Translations under genes and position numbers: made by a program
Shown here: piece after piece, positions 9,789 through 17,632 of the stretch
How the letters are laid out: each line of letters opens with the position of its first letter
How positions within the stretch are numbered: the stretch's first letter is position 1
From: CAYMAZ01 sp964526285
GTDB taxonomy: Bacteria; Bacteroidota; Bacteroidia; Bacteroidales; DTU049
Reading direction: 5' to 3'
DNA length: 64,000 bases
Assembly: GCA_964526285.1 (NCBI GenBank)
Contig: CAZGIW010000005.1
Location: 1-64,000 of the forward strand
Notes under the pieces: model-generated
Told to the model about the DNA's origin: nothing
What the model saw: only the letters and a program-made list of their open reading frames with translations
Database searches by the model: none

Positions 9789-10322
9789 TTACTCGTCTTT
9801 ATGTATATATCTTTTGGTTTTTTTGTCTTTGTGTTTATGTTTTTGATGAGACATATGGCAGCCGCAGACTTCACGGAAGTTATCAACAAGTTTGCCAAAC
9901 TGCTGAGGGTTGAGCAAGAGTTTCATTTTCATAAAATAATCAATTGTTTCTCTGTGAATTTGAGATTCAATTTGACCAATTGAATCGGCATAGAGATAGA
10001 GATTATCGGCAGATAACTCAGTCTCGGCAGCAATAGCGTCAATCATTTTGTTGCGTGTTGATTTTACCTCCTGAAACATTTTTTCAATAGTATTCTTGTG
10101 TTCGTCTCTCAGTTTAAAAAATTCAGTTTCCTGATTTTCATCAAGCTGAAGTTCACGCATAAAGCATTGGTGTTTTTCTTTATATTTATATTTTTTGTTT
10201 TGATCAGGTTCGGTATTTTCATTTCGTGGAAACAAGAAGAATGTGACCATCATTGATATATTTATCAATAACAAAACAAACAGAAGGATAAGGATTAGAT
10301 TTTTTCCTTTATTGGTTTCCAT
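9789..10322 (-). CDS. Membrane-anchored CnrR-like periplasmic heavy-metal sensor
   Basis: 177 residues from the METNKG start, with a single N-terminal membrane helix (about residues 8-30). The periplasmic part is a long helical domain with ELQLDENQETEFFKLRDEH and LLNPQQFGKLVDNFREVC, the paired helices of the Metal_resist (CnrR/Spy) fold. It ends in CGCHMSHQKHKHK, a Cys/His cluster likely to bind metal. In Cnr-type systems such a protein senses metal and releases an ECF sigma factor through the anti-sigma protein. The neighbouring gene order fits that model. It overlaps the end of the anti-sigma gene by 14 nt. Confidence 0.78.
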   Translation of the reverse strand: METNKGKNLILILLFVLLLINISMMVTFFLFPRNENTEPDQNKKYKYKEKHQCFMRELQLDENQETEFFKLRDEHKNTIEKMFQEVKSTRNKMIDAIAAETELSADNLYLYADSIGQIESQIHRETIDYFMKMKLLLNPQQFGKLVDNFREVCGCHMSHQKHKHKDKKTKRYIHKDE

Positions 10323-10791
10323 TTTCCTGATATTTTTGATTGTCAAAAAAGCGAATCATATAATCATCTGAAGTCTCAGCCATATATATGTCCTCGAGGG
10401 TTTGTGAGTTTGTATCAGAATAGTTGTTGTTGGTAATATTGTAGTTATTATTGAGTAAAAACCCCAGAATGACTCCAATAAAAAGAGCTGCGATTGATGC
10501 AGAAATAATTTTTGTTTTACCAAATAAAACAGAAACAACCCATTGAGAAATTGTTTGTTCTGGTTGTGCAGAACTAATTTTTGCAAGTGTTTTTTCTGTG
10601 AAGAAAAACGAAACTTCGGGGTTTACATTTTTGAGTTGATCCAATACAGCAACAGTTTTTGCAGTTGAGTTGAATAGTCCCAAACAATGTTGACATTCCT
10701 GCAGGTGTTTGTCAACTTCTGAATGAAGTTTATCATCAAGAAGTTTTTCGTGATACTTGAATGAAAGAGATTGAATGTTTTTACAATTCAT
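10309..10791 (-). CDS. Anti-sigma factor with zinc-finger (zf-HC2-like) domain and one membrane helix
   Basis: 160 residues. The N-terminal cytoplasmic part has the H-x3-H..C-x2-C arrangement (VDKHLQECQHCLGLF near residues 25-40), the zinc-binding anti-sigma signature. One membrane helix spans roughly residues 95-113 (ISASIAALFIGVILGFLL), followed by an Asn-rich periplasmic tail. It should hold the ECF sigma factor encoded just upstream at the membrane until the periplasmic sensor proteins signal. The gene follows the sigma gene by about 70 nt. Confidence 0.82.
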   Translation of the reverse strand: MNCKNIQSLSFKYHEKLLDDKLHSEVDKHLQECQHCLGLFNSTAKTVAVLDQLKNVNPEVSFFFTEKTLAKISSAQPEQTISQWVVSVLFGKTKIISASIAALFIGVILGFLLNNNYNITNNNYSDTNSQTLEDIYMAETSDDYMIRFFDNQKYQENGNQ

Positions 10792-10860
10792 TTTTTGACT
10801 GTTTGCTTTTTTTTGACAATTATATTTTTATAAACTTGCGGTTTGATGTTTTTTTAACAA

Positions 10861-11430
10861 TTAGGAATTTATTTGGCGATACAGTTCAATCAGGTGTTTT
10901 TGCAGAGAAATTCTGGCTCTAAACATCAGTGACTCAACAGACGAAAGAGAAATGTCAAGTATTTCGGCAATTTCTTTGTATGATTTTCCATCAATTTTGT
11001 GCAGAACAAACACACTGGATTGTCTTGAAGGAAGTTTGTCAATTGCTTGCTGGATGATTTTTCTTTGTTCTTTTTGAAGAAGCCTGGTTGAAGCATCTTC
11101 TCCTGAAATCTGCTGTTGGTTTTCCAGTAGAAAGTAGTCTTCAATTGGCTTGTTTGCAAAATATTTTTTGTTTTGTTTCAGATAGTTGATTGATTTGTTC
11201 ACAGTAATTCTGTAGAGCCATGTTGACAGGGTTGATTCTGCCCTGAATTTGTGGATACTGCGGTGCACTTCTAAAAAAACTTCCTGTACAAGGTCTTCTG
11301 CCTCCTGTGTAAATGGGATATATGAAAGTGCTGTTCGGAATAATTTGTTTTTATATTCATCAATAAACTGTCTCCAGGATAACTCATCGCCCTTTTGAAG
11401 TAACGCAACAAAATCTTTGTCATCGTACAT
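10861..11430 (-). CDS. ECF-family RNA polymerase sigma factor
   Basis: 189 residues, typical ECF size. Region 2 is seen from about residue 20 (EYKNKLFRTALSYI, then EAEDLVQEVFLEVHRSIHKF and STWLYRITVNKSINYLK). Region 4 has LPSRQSSVFVLHKIDGKSYKEIAEIL and LSSVESLMFRARISLQKHL, which binds the -35 element. It heads a five-gene minus-strand cluster ending at the Cys/His-rich gene, and probably drives that operon as well as its own synthesis. No metal-specific promoter motif could be assigned by eye. Confidence 0.93.
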   Translation of the reverse strand: MYDDKDFVALLQKGDELSWRQFIDEYKNKLFRTALSYIPFTQEAEDLVQEVFLEVHRSIHKFRAESTLSTWLYRITVNKSINYLKQNKKYFANKPIEDYFLLENQQQISGEDASTRLLQKEQRKIIQQAIDKLPSRQSSVFVLHKIDGKSYKEIAEILDISLSSVESLMFRARISLQKHLIELYRQINS

Positions 11431-11485
11431 AAGATATCATTTAGACAAGGTTTTGTCTGAAAACATGTGTTGAGGAGAAGAAAAA

Positions 11486-13264
11486 TCAATTAATAACCAA
11501 ATCAAACTCCAGTCTTGTTTGAAATGCATCATGCGATTGAACTGGTTCAATTGATCGGAGAAACGGATAAGCCTTGTAGAAACTTTGGGTAAAAAAGGCC
11601 ATCAGATTATTACCAAGCATATCACTGAAAATTTCTTCAAGAAATTCTTTTTGTTTGGGCATTTCAACAATCATATATGATTCGAGTCCTGCCAGTTCAG
11701 CGGCAATATTTATTGCATCACCAAGGTTTCCGATTTCGTCAACAAGACCAATTTCTTTTGCATCAAGTCCTGACCAGACTCTTCCCTGTGCAATTTGTTC
11801 AACATCTTCAATACTCAAGTTTCTCCCTTCTGCCACACGTTGAATAAATGTGTCATAAATTTCTTCAACACCAAATTGAATAAGGGCAAGTTCTGTTTGG
11901 GTGAGCGGCCGGGTCATAGTCATCATATCTGCATATTCATTGGTTTTTACAACGTCGAAAGTGACACCAAGTTTATTTTTAAAAAACTCTCCCATATTGA
12001 AAATAACTCCAAACACTCCAATCGAACCTGTTATTGTTGATGGTTGTGCAACAATTTTTGTGGCAGGGCATGCAATGTAATAGCCGCCTGATGCTGCCAA
12101 ATCTCCCATTGAAACGACAACAGGTTTTACTTCGGCAGTGAGCTTCACCTCACGCCAGATAACTTCAGAGGCAAGTGCACTTCCGCCAGGAGAATTGACG
12201 CGCAAAACAATGGCTTTCACGTCTTCATCCAAACGTGCGTTGCGAATAGCTTGTGATGTTGTTTCAGAACCAATTACAAAGTCATCTCCTTTTCCTGAAC
12301 CAATTTCTCCGTTTGCATAAATTACAGCAATCTTGTTTTTATCAAATGTTGTGCTTTGCTGAGTAATTGATTTTGCATATTGATGAAGTGTAACACTTTC
12401 GAGCTTATCAATATCACTCTCAGATCCTGATTGTACTTTTAGAATCTCCAAAACCTGGTCTTTATACATCATCTCGTCCACAAAACCATAGTTCACAGCA
12501 TCTTCAGCATTACGTATGAACGCAGAGTCAGCAATTGTATTGAGTGTTGCAATATCAATTCCCCTTGCATCAGCGATGTTTTTAAGATAAGCATTCCACA
12601 TAGAAGTAAGCAATTCAGTATATTGCTCCCGGTTTTCATCACTCATTTGCTCATTGGTAAATGGCTCCACTGCACTTTTATATTTTCCGTGTCTGATTAT
12701 CTGTGCCTCAATTTCAAGCTTGCTTAATGTACCTTTCAGAAAATATAATTCAGAGGCAAAACCTCTAAAATCAAACATCCCTTTGGGGTTTATATAAATC
12801 TTATCTGCAACAGAAGCAAGATAATATGATTTTTGAGTATACACCTCAGAATATGCAATAATTGGTTTTCCTGATTTTTTAAAACGAATCAATGCATCTC
12901 TGATTTCTTCAATTGTAGCCATTCCTGCATTTTGCATTAATGAGGGTTCTATAAAAATGGCTGAAATTTTTTCTTCTTCAGCAGCTGCATCAATGGCTGC
13001 AATAATTTCATTCAGCCCAATTGCCTTAGAAGGGGACATGGAAAAAAGATCAGCCTCTCTGAAAGGGTTATTTGTGCCTCTTTCCAAAATAGGATGATCC
13101 AGAGTAAGATACAGGATTGAATTCTGTTGTAGATTTATATCACTATCCTTAACAGATGCAGTAATGATCCCAACTATAACAAATACAACAATCAATGAAA
13201 ATACAATGAAAGAAAACAGGCAACCCAGCATGGTCGCAAATACGGTTTTAAAGAAATTTTTCAT
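11486..13264 (-). CDS. sppA: Signal peptide peptidase SppA, 67K (long) type
   Basis: 592 residues with an N-terminal membrane anchor (residues 5-35) and two tandem S49 domains, as in the long bacterial form. The Lys of the catalytic dyad is likely in RHGKYKSAVEPF near residue 194, and the nucleophilic Ser in LAASGGYYIACPA near residue 390. The enzyme degrades cleaved signal peptides in the inner membrane from the periplasmic side. It is encoded alone between the sigma-factor operon and folK. A 9-bp hairpin (13333-13363) lies upstream of its start. Confidence 0.93.
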   Translation of the reverse strand: MKNFFKTVFATMLGCLFSFIVFSLIVVFVIVGIITASVKDSDINLQQNSILYLTLDHPILERGTNNPFREADLFSMSPSKAIGLNEIIAAIDAAAEEEKISAIFIEPSLMQNAGMATIEEIRDALIRFKKSGKPIIAYSEVYTQKSYYLASVADKIYINPKGMFDFRGFASELYFLKGTLSKLEIEAQIIRHGKYKSAVEPFTNEQMSDENREQYTELLTSMWNAYLKNIADARGIDIATLNTIADSAFIRNAEDAVNYGFVDEMMYKDQVLEILKVQSGSESDIDKLESVTLHQYAKSITQQSTTFDKNKIAVIYANGEIGSGKGDDFVIGSETTSQAIRNARLDEDVKAIVLRVNSPGGSALASEVIWREVKLTAEVKPVVVSMGDLAASGGYYIACPATKIVAQPSTITGSIGVFGVIFNMGEFFKNKLGVTFDVVKTNEYADMMTMTRPLTQTELALIQFGVEEIYDTFIQRVAEGRNLSIEDVEQIAQGRVWSGLDAKEIGLVDEIGNLGDAINIAAELAGLESYMIVEMPKQKEFLEEIFSDMLGNNLMAFFTQSFYKAYPFLRSIEPVQSHDAFQTRLEFDLVIN

Positions 13265-13332
13265 GATGGCTAATTTTTTTTTACAAATTTACAAAAAATA
13301 TGATTTCAGTGGATAAATAACCGAAAAGCCGA

Positions 13333-13363
13333 AAGGCTGAATCAAAATGAAACAGCCTTTCTT
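13333..13363. other. Intergenic hairpin between sppA and folK
   Basis: GAAAGGCTG and CAGCCTTTC form a 9-bp stem with a 13-nt loop in the divergent intergenic region. There is no long T-run, so it is more likely an mRNA leader structure or a weak terminator than a strong terminator. Confidence 0.4.
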
Positions 13364-13502
13364 TCCAAACAAAAACACAGATGCTCAGAAAATGCGTGAA
13401 AAAATCTATCTGTATGTCCGCGTTTTGTGTCTTTTTTAAAATGGTTCCTGTTTATATGACGAAAAACTTTATTAAAATACTACAATCAAATGACATTTTT
13501 TT

Positions 13503-13510
13503 TAAGTTTG
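13503..13510 (+). promoter_or_regulatory. Probable -7 promoter box for folK
   Basis: TAAGTTTG fits the TAnnTTTG consensus and lies only 16 nt before the TTG start of folK. Transcription would begin close to the start codon, leaving a very short leader. Confidence 0.5.
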
Positions 13511-13526
13511 CAAAAAAACAAGTGCT

Positions 13527-14045
13527 TTGAATACGGTTTTTCTTTCTTTAGGCTCCAATAAAGGTGACAGAATGTGTAATATTATTCAATCACTGAAATT
13601 TATACAAGATAGCATTGGTGACATTCAAACATACAGTGATGTCTATAGTAATGAAAGCTGGGGTTTTTCATCGGATGAAGTGTTTTTAAACATGGTGGTT
13701 GAGATTTTGACACCCTCCAATGAAAGGGAAGTGCTTGAGTCTTTGCTGAGAATTCAGTCTGAAACTTATTCAAGGCATAATAATACATTATATAATAGCA
13801 GGGATATTGATATTGACATTTTGTTTTTCAATGATTTGATTTTGTCATGTGATAATCTTTGCGTTCCACACCCTCTTTTGCATTTGCGTGATTTTTGCAT
13901 TCAACCCCTGTTTGAGATTGCTCCAAAAATAATACATCCCGTCTTTTTGCAAACAACAGAACAGTTATACACAAGTTCTGGTTTTAATGCATTGAAATGT
14001 TTTGTGACAAAATCCGATTTACAAAAAATGTTATCCCAATCATGA
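13527..14045 (+). CDS. folK: 2-amino-4-hydroxy-6-hydroxymethyldihydropteridine pyrophosphokinase (HPPK)
   Basis: 172 residues starting at TTG, which gives the canonical HPPK beginning VFLSLGSNKGDR. The metal/ATP-binding SRDIDIDILFF near residue 90 and the HPLLHLRDFCIQPLFEIAP segment near 115-135 complete the family signature. It transfers pyrophosphate from ATP to hydroxymethyldihydropterin in cytoplasmic folate synthesis. It overlaps the next gene by 4 nt (ATGA), so the two are translationally coupled. Confidence 0.92.
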   Translation: MNTVFLSLGSNKGDRMCNIIQSLKFIQDSIGDIQTYSDVYSNESWGFSSDEVFLNMVVEILTPSNEREVLESLLRIQSETYSRHNNTLYNSRDIDIDILFFNDLILSCDNLCVPHPLLHLRDFCIQPLFEIAPKIIHPVFLQTTEQLYTSSGFNALKCFVTKSDLQKMLSQS

Positions 14046-14683
14046 AGTTACCATATGATTATATCGTTGTTGAAGGAACAATCGGAGCAGGAAAAACCTC
14101 TCTTGCCAATATGTTGTGTGAGCAATTTAATGGTTCATTGATTTTGGAGCAGTTTGAGGAAAACTCATTCCTGCCAAAATTTTATCAGGATCCGGATAAA
14201 TATGCATTCCCTCTTGAATTGTCTTTTTTGGCATCGCGATATCAGCAGCTAAAGGATAAACTTATGCCTGAATTGTTTGGACAGGTGAAGATTGCCGATT
14301 ATTTTATTGATAAATGTGTAATTTTTTCAAGAAAAACTTTACAGACAGACGAATTTGTCCTTTTTCGAAAATTGTTTTCGATCATTATTGCGCAATTGCC
14401 ACAGCCCGATCTGCTTGTATATTTACACAAAAGTCCGTCCCATCTCAAAAAAAATATTATTTCAAGGGGACGTGATTATGAGCAGAATATTTCGCTTGAT
14501 TATCTTGAGGGAATTCAGGACAGTTATATGCAATATATTCAACATGCTTCATTGCCCAGGGTGATAATCATTGACACATCTGAAATTGATTTTGTTCATT
14601 CAAAATCAGATTATAATTCAATTGTTCAAATTATTACAAGGGAATATCCCGAAGGAATTCATACAATTAATGGGTCTGGTTAG
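14042..14683 (+). CDS. Deoxynucleoside kinase family protein
   Basis: 213 residues from the ATG that overlaps the folK stop codon. The P-loop VEGTIGAGKTSLAN is at residues 8-21, and the Glu-containing LILEQFEENSFLPKFY resembles the substrate-binding part of dNK enzymes (dGK/dAK type). A later LVYLHKSPSHLKKNIISRGRDYEQ is the lid region with arginines. It phosphorylates deoxynucleosides for dNTP salvage. The coupling with folK is often seen in Bacteroidota. Confidence 0.87.
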   Translation: MKLPYDYIVVEGTIGAGKTSLANMLCEQFNGSLILEQFEENSFLPKFYQDPDKYAFPLELSFLASRYQQLKDKLMPELFGQVKIADYFIDKCVIFSRKTLQTDEFVLFRKLFSIIIAQLPQPDLLVYLHKSPSHLKKNIISRGRDYEQNISLDYLEGIQDSYMQYIQHASLPRVIIIDTSEIDFVHSKSDYNSIVQIITREYPEGIHTINGSG

Positions 14684-14699
14684 TTTTCTGGAGGGATAA

Positions 14700-15070
14700 A
14701 GTCACAAGATAGAAAATAGAAGATAGAAAATAGAAAAATTGGATTTGGGAGTTATAAATTGGTTAAAACGTCCCAAGGGGATGTCGATGTCAAAGCCCGG
14801 AGTTCATCACGCAAAGCGTGAGGCCAGGGGAGTTTTGAAACGGCTTAACCTTGCAATGGCGTTTTTCGGTATACGTTTGCGAGATGCGTATTATCATCCG
14901 AAGTTAACGAAGTAAACGAAGGATGGTAACGTTTTACGTTTATCGTATAACGGCCGATCACCGAACAACGCAGCCGATACTCGCAGGAGTTCACCATGCG
15001 AAGCATGGCAACCGCTCCGAAGGAGTCCCTTACGGGAAACACCGATTAACGCAAAAAACAGATTATTGCT
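14700..15070. repeat. Structured, GC-richer intergenic element of unknown nature
   Basis: The 560-nt gap after the kinase gene begins with a short purine tandem repeat (GATAGAAAATAGAA-like, 14708-14735). It continues with a GC-richer stretch holding several small palindromes: CACGCAAAGCGTG near 14808, CATGCGAAGCATG near 14995, and CTCCGAAGGAG near 15015. No credible gene is present, although short spurious frames cross it. The composition and nested palindromes resemble a dispersed intergenic repeat or decayed mobile sequence. The identity is not known. Confidence 0.5.
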
Positions 15071-15192
15071 GGAAGTAACGAATTTTTTAAAAAAAGTTGT
15101 GATGTTGTTTTTTTTCAATCATGCAGTATCACTACCAAATCTCTCCAGATTTTTTACTTGTCCCCAATTAATCCGTAGGGTTTTATGAAAGC

Positions 15193-15228
15193 AAAAAAAA
15201 AGGATGCATTATTTGCATCCTTTTTTTT
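15193..15228. terminator. Bidirectional intrinsic terminator
   Basis: AAGGATGCA and TGCATCCTT form a stem around a short AT loop, flanked by an A-run on the left and a T-run on the right. It terminates the minus-strand OmpA/TPR gene and any plus-strand transcript from the kinase side. Confidence 0.85.
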
Positions 15229-15247
15229 AATCCCTTTTCCCGGAATC

Positions 15248-16996
15248 TTATTTCACAGCATTCTGGAAATCAGATGAACTATGATATTTCAGGAATTCGC
15301 GGTCTTTTTTGGCTTCTGCTTTATATTTGGCATCTTCAGCACAAGCTTTTTTAAGGTTGTCATACATCATAGATGTGTTGGCTGTGCGTGCACCGATGAT
15401 AGCCATCAGATAATAACCTTCAGCAGTTTTTACTTTCATGCACTCAAGTGTTTTAACAGCATCAGTTGCTTTGTCAAGCAAAAGCTGAACAAGAGCAAGA
15501 TTGTATTTGCATGAGTAACCACTCATCAGTCTGAGAGCTTCTTCATACTCACCATACATAATTTTGAGAACACCAAGGTTGTAGTCAGAATTTGCACCGG
15601 CTTGTTTTGCCTGATCAAAATAATTCAATGCTTTTCTGTCTTTTTTCCTCATGTAGATAATTCCAAGGTTGTTTAAAACCTGACCATTATTTGGTGAAAG
15701 AGCATCTGCTTTTTCCACATATGAAAGAGCTTCGTCAGTTTTTCCCATTTGGATTAATACAGCACCTGCATTGTTAAATCCTTTCCAACTGTCAGGGAAC
15801 TGAGTTGTAGCTGCTTTGTAAATTTTCAGTTTTGTTTCCAAATCATCAGTCATGGTGGCAGCATAGAGCAATTCTTTTTCATCCAGTTGTGAAGGATCAG
15901 TAATTGCAAGTTGAGCAATGTCTTCATCAGTTTTCTTTGGCTCATAGCAGTTCACTACAATCTCAGCACGACGCAATGGTTCAAGGATTGCTTCAACTTC
16001 TGAGTAAATAACTGACATGTTTTTAATTTCATTTTCACGCTCAACTTTGTTGGGCTGCATTTTAATCACATTAATGATGGATTGTTTTTCAGGAATATTA
16101 CTTGCCTGAATAGCTGCCATAAAACCGTCAAAGTCTTCACCTTTTGCATTTGCAGTTAAAGTATAAGGACGTTTAACTTCTTCAACTTTTACTTTCATTT
16201 CTTTGGCTTTTGCCTTATCAAGGCCGTTCATGTAGTCATCAAACCACTTTTGTCCCACTTCTCCACGTTTTGTTGAAAGTTCAGCATTGACGCTGAGTTC
16301 TCCCTCAGGTGATGCCCATGCATTGATAACCACATCTTTAATTTCCCATCCCTGCTCAACAAATGCTTTTAATGCATCAATCTGGTCAATGTTTGCCTGC
16401 TCTTTATTGAGTTTCTGTGTCATTGAAAGATTATGGCTGTTGTAATCAAAATAAAGATTTCCTTTTTTAGTAATTACAACTACTTTTTCATAACCGTGAG
16501 GAGCAACTTCAACTTCTTCGTCATAAGCAATACGCTGTGAAGTCATAATGATGCCATCTGCAAGTTTTACTTCTCCAAGTGAAACAGTTTTCTTTCCTTT
16601 GGTAGCAGTAGCTTCAACCCAAAGTTCTGAAACCATCATTTCAGGTTTGTAAACAAACTCATCATTGAATGTAAAAGTGCCACCTTCTGCTTTCTTAATA
16701 ACTGTTCCGTCACCCTGAACAACTTTTTCTCCAACAATTTGAATCTTTTTCAGTGACTGACTTCCGCCGTCATATTTCAAAACAGGCTGGAAATCAAGAG
16801 TAACTTTCTTGCCAAAATATTTGACAGGAAATGTTCCCTTTACTTCAACTTTTACTGAACCACCATGTACCTCGAGTACTTCTGGTTTGGTTTCGTACTT
16901 AACAGTGTCGTACTTTTTTGCCATTTTTTTCAGATCACAACCTGAAAACAATACTGCAATAATGACAAAAAATAAAATTGGGCTAAATTTTCTCAT
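15248..16996 (-). CDS. Lipoprotein with OmpA-like peptidoglycan-binding and TPR regions
   Basis: 582 residues. The lipoprotein signal VIIAVLFSGC sets the lipidated Cys near residue 20. A beta-rich N-terminal region is followed by an OmpA-like domain around residues 175-260 (YFDYNSHNLSMTQKLNKEQ, then INAWASPEGELSVNAELSTKRGE), and by several TPR-type helices in the C-terminal third (GAVLIQMGKTDEALSYVEKA, LNNLGIIYMRKKDRKALNYF). It probably links the outer membrane to the cell wall and scaffolds partner proteins. Related multi-domain lipoproteins are common in Bacteroidota. The specific role is unknown. Confidence 0.75.
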   Translation of the reverse strand: MRKFSPILFFVIIAVLFSGCDLKKMAKKYDTVKYETKPEVLEVHGGSVKVEVKGTFPVKYFGKKVTLDFQPVLKYDGGSQSLKKIQIVGEKVVQGDGTVIKKAEGGTFTFNDEFVYKPEMMVSELWVEATATKGKKTVSLGEVKLADGIIMTSQRIAYDEEVEVAPHGYEKVVVITKKGNLYFDYNSHNLSMTQKLNKEQANIDQIDALKAFVEQGWEIKDVVINAWASPEGELSVNAELSTKRGEVGQKWFDDYMNGLDKAKAKEMKVKVEEVKRPYTLTANAKGEDFDGFMAAIQASNIPEKQSIINVIKMQPNKVERENEIKNMSVIYSEVEAILEPLRRAEIVVNCYEPKKTDEDIAQLAITDPSQLDEKELLYAATMTDDLETKLKIYKAATTQFPDSWKGFNNAGAVLIQMGKTDEALSYVEKADALSPNNGQVLNNLGIIYMRKKDRKALNYFDQAKQAGANSDYNLGVLKIMYGEYEEALRLMSGYSCKYNLALVQLLLDKATDAVKTLECMKVKTAEGYYLMAIIGARTANTSMMYDNLKKACAEDAKYKAEAKKDREFLKYHSSSDFQNAVK

Positions 16997-17107
16997 AGGA
17001 AGTTAGATTTTTAAATTATTGCACAAAAATAGGATAATTTTTTTTTCAAAAAACATTTTCAGTAAAAAAAAATTAATTTTTATTGAAATTTTTTATCTGC
17101 AAACACT

Positions 17108-17632
17108 TTAAAACACCATATAATAGAGTGTTATTCCAACACATACAGACACATTTAGAGAGTGTTTTGTGCCAAACTGAGGAATTTCAATACATCCATC
17201 ACAAAAATCAATTACTTTTTGTTCAACTCCATAAACTTCATGTCCAAATATAAATGCAATCTTTTTTTTATGGAGTTTTGTAAAACTATTCAGCGCAATT
17301 GAATTGTTTGCCTGTTCAATTGAATACAATTGATATTGTTCATCCCGAAGGTAATTAATTGCATCCTCAGTTTTTTCGAAGTATTGCCATTCAACACTTT
17401 CAGTTGCTCCAAGAGCTGTTTTGTGTATTTCATTATTGGGTGGTTGAGGAGTAATACCACACAAAACTAGTTTTTCAACAAGAAAAGCATCACATGTTCT
17501 GAACACAGAACCAACATTGTGGGCGCTTCTTACATTATCCAAAATTACAACAATCTGGTTTTTTTCAAGTTGTTTATACCCGGAAACACTTATTCGGTCA
17601 AGTTCTTCCAGTGTTTTTTTGAGGTTTTTCAT
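17108..17632 (-). CDS. SpoU/TrmH-family RNA 2'-O-methyltransferase
   Basis: 174 residues. All three SPOUT motifs are visible: NVRSAHNVGSVFRTCDAF near residue 33-50, AFIFGHEVYGVEQKVIDFCD near 130-150, and IEIPQFGTKHSLNVSVCVGI near the C-terminus, which forms the trefoil knot binding S-adenosylmethionine. It has no extra N-terminal RNA-binding domain, so it is a minimal form. The target (tRNA or rRNA) cannot be told from sequence. Its start codon overlaps the stop codon of the upstream secreted-protein gene by one base (TAATG). Confidence 0.88.
   Translation of the reverse strand: MKNLKKTLEELDRISVSGYKQLEKNQIVVILDNVRSAHNVGSVFRTCDAFLVEKLVLCGITPQPPNNEIHKTALGATESVEWQYFEKTEDAINYLRDEQYQLYSIEQANNSIALNSFTKLHKKKIAFIFGHEVYGVEQKVIDFCDGCIEIPQFGTKHSLNVSVCVGITLYYMVF

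Noticed and set aside
14845..15118. Short minus-strand frames in the palindromic intergenic block
   Set aside because: They cross palindromes, have no start context and no family features. They are more likely noncoding.
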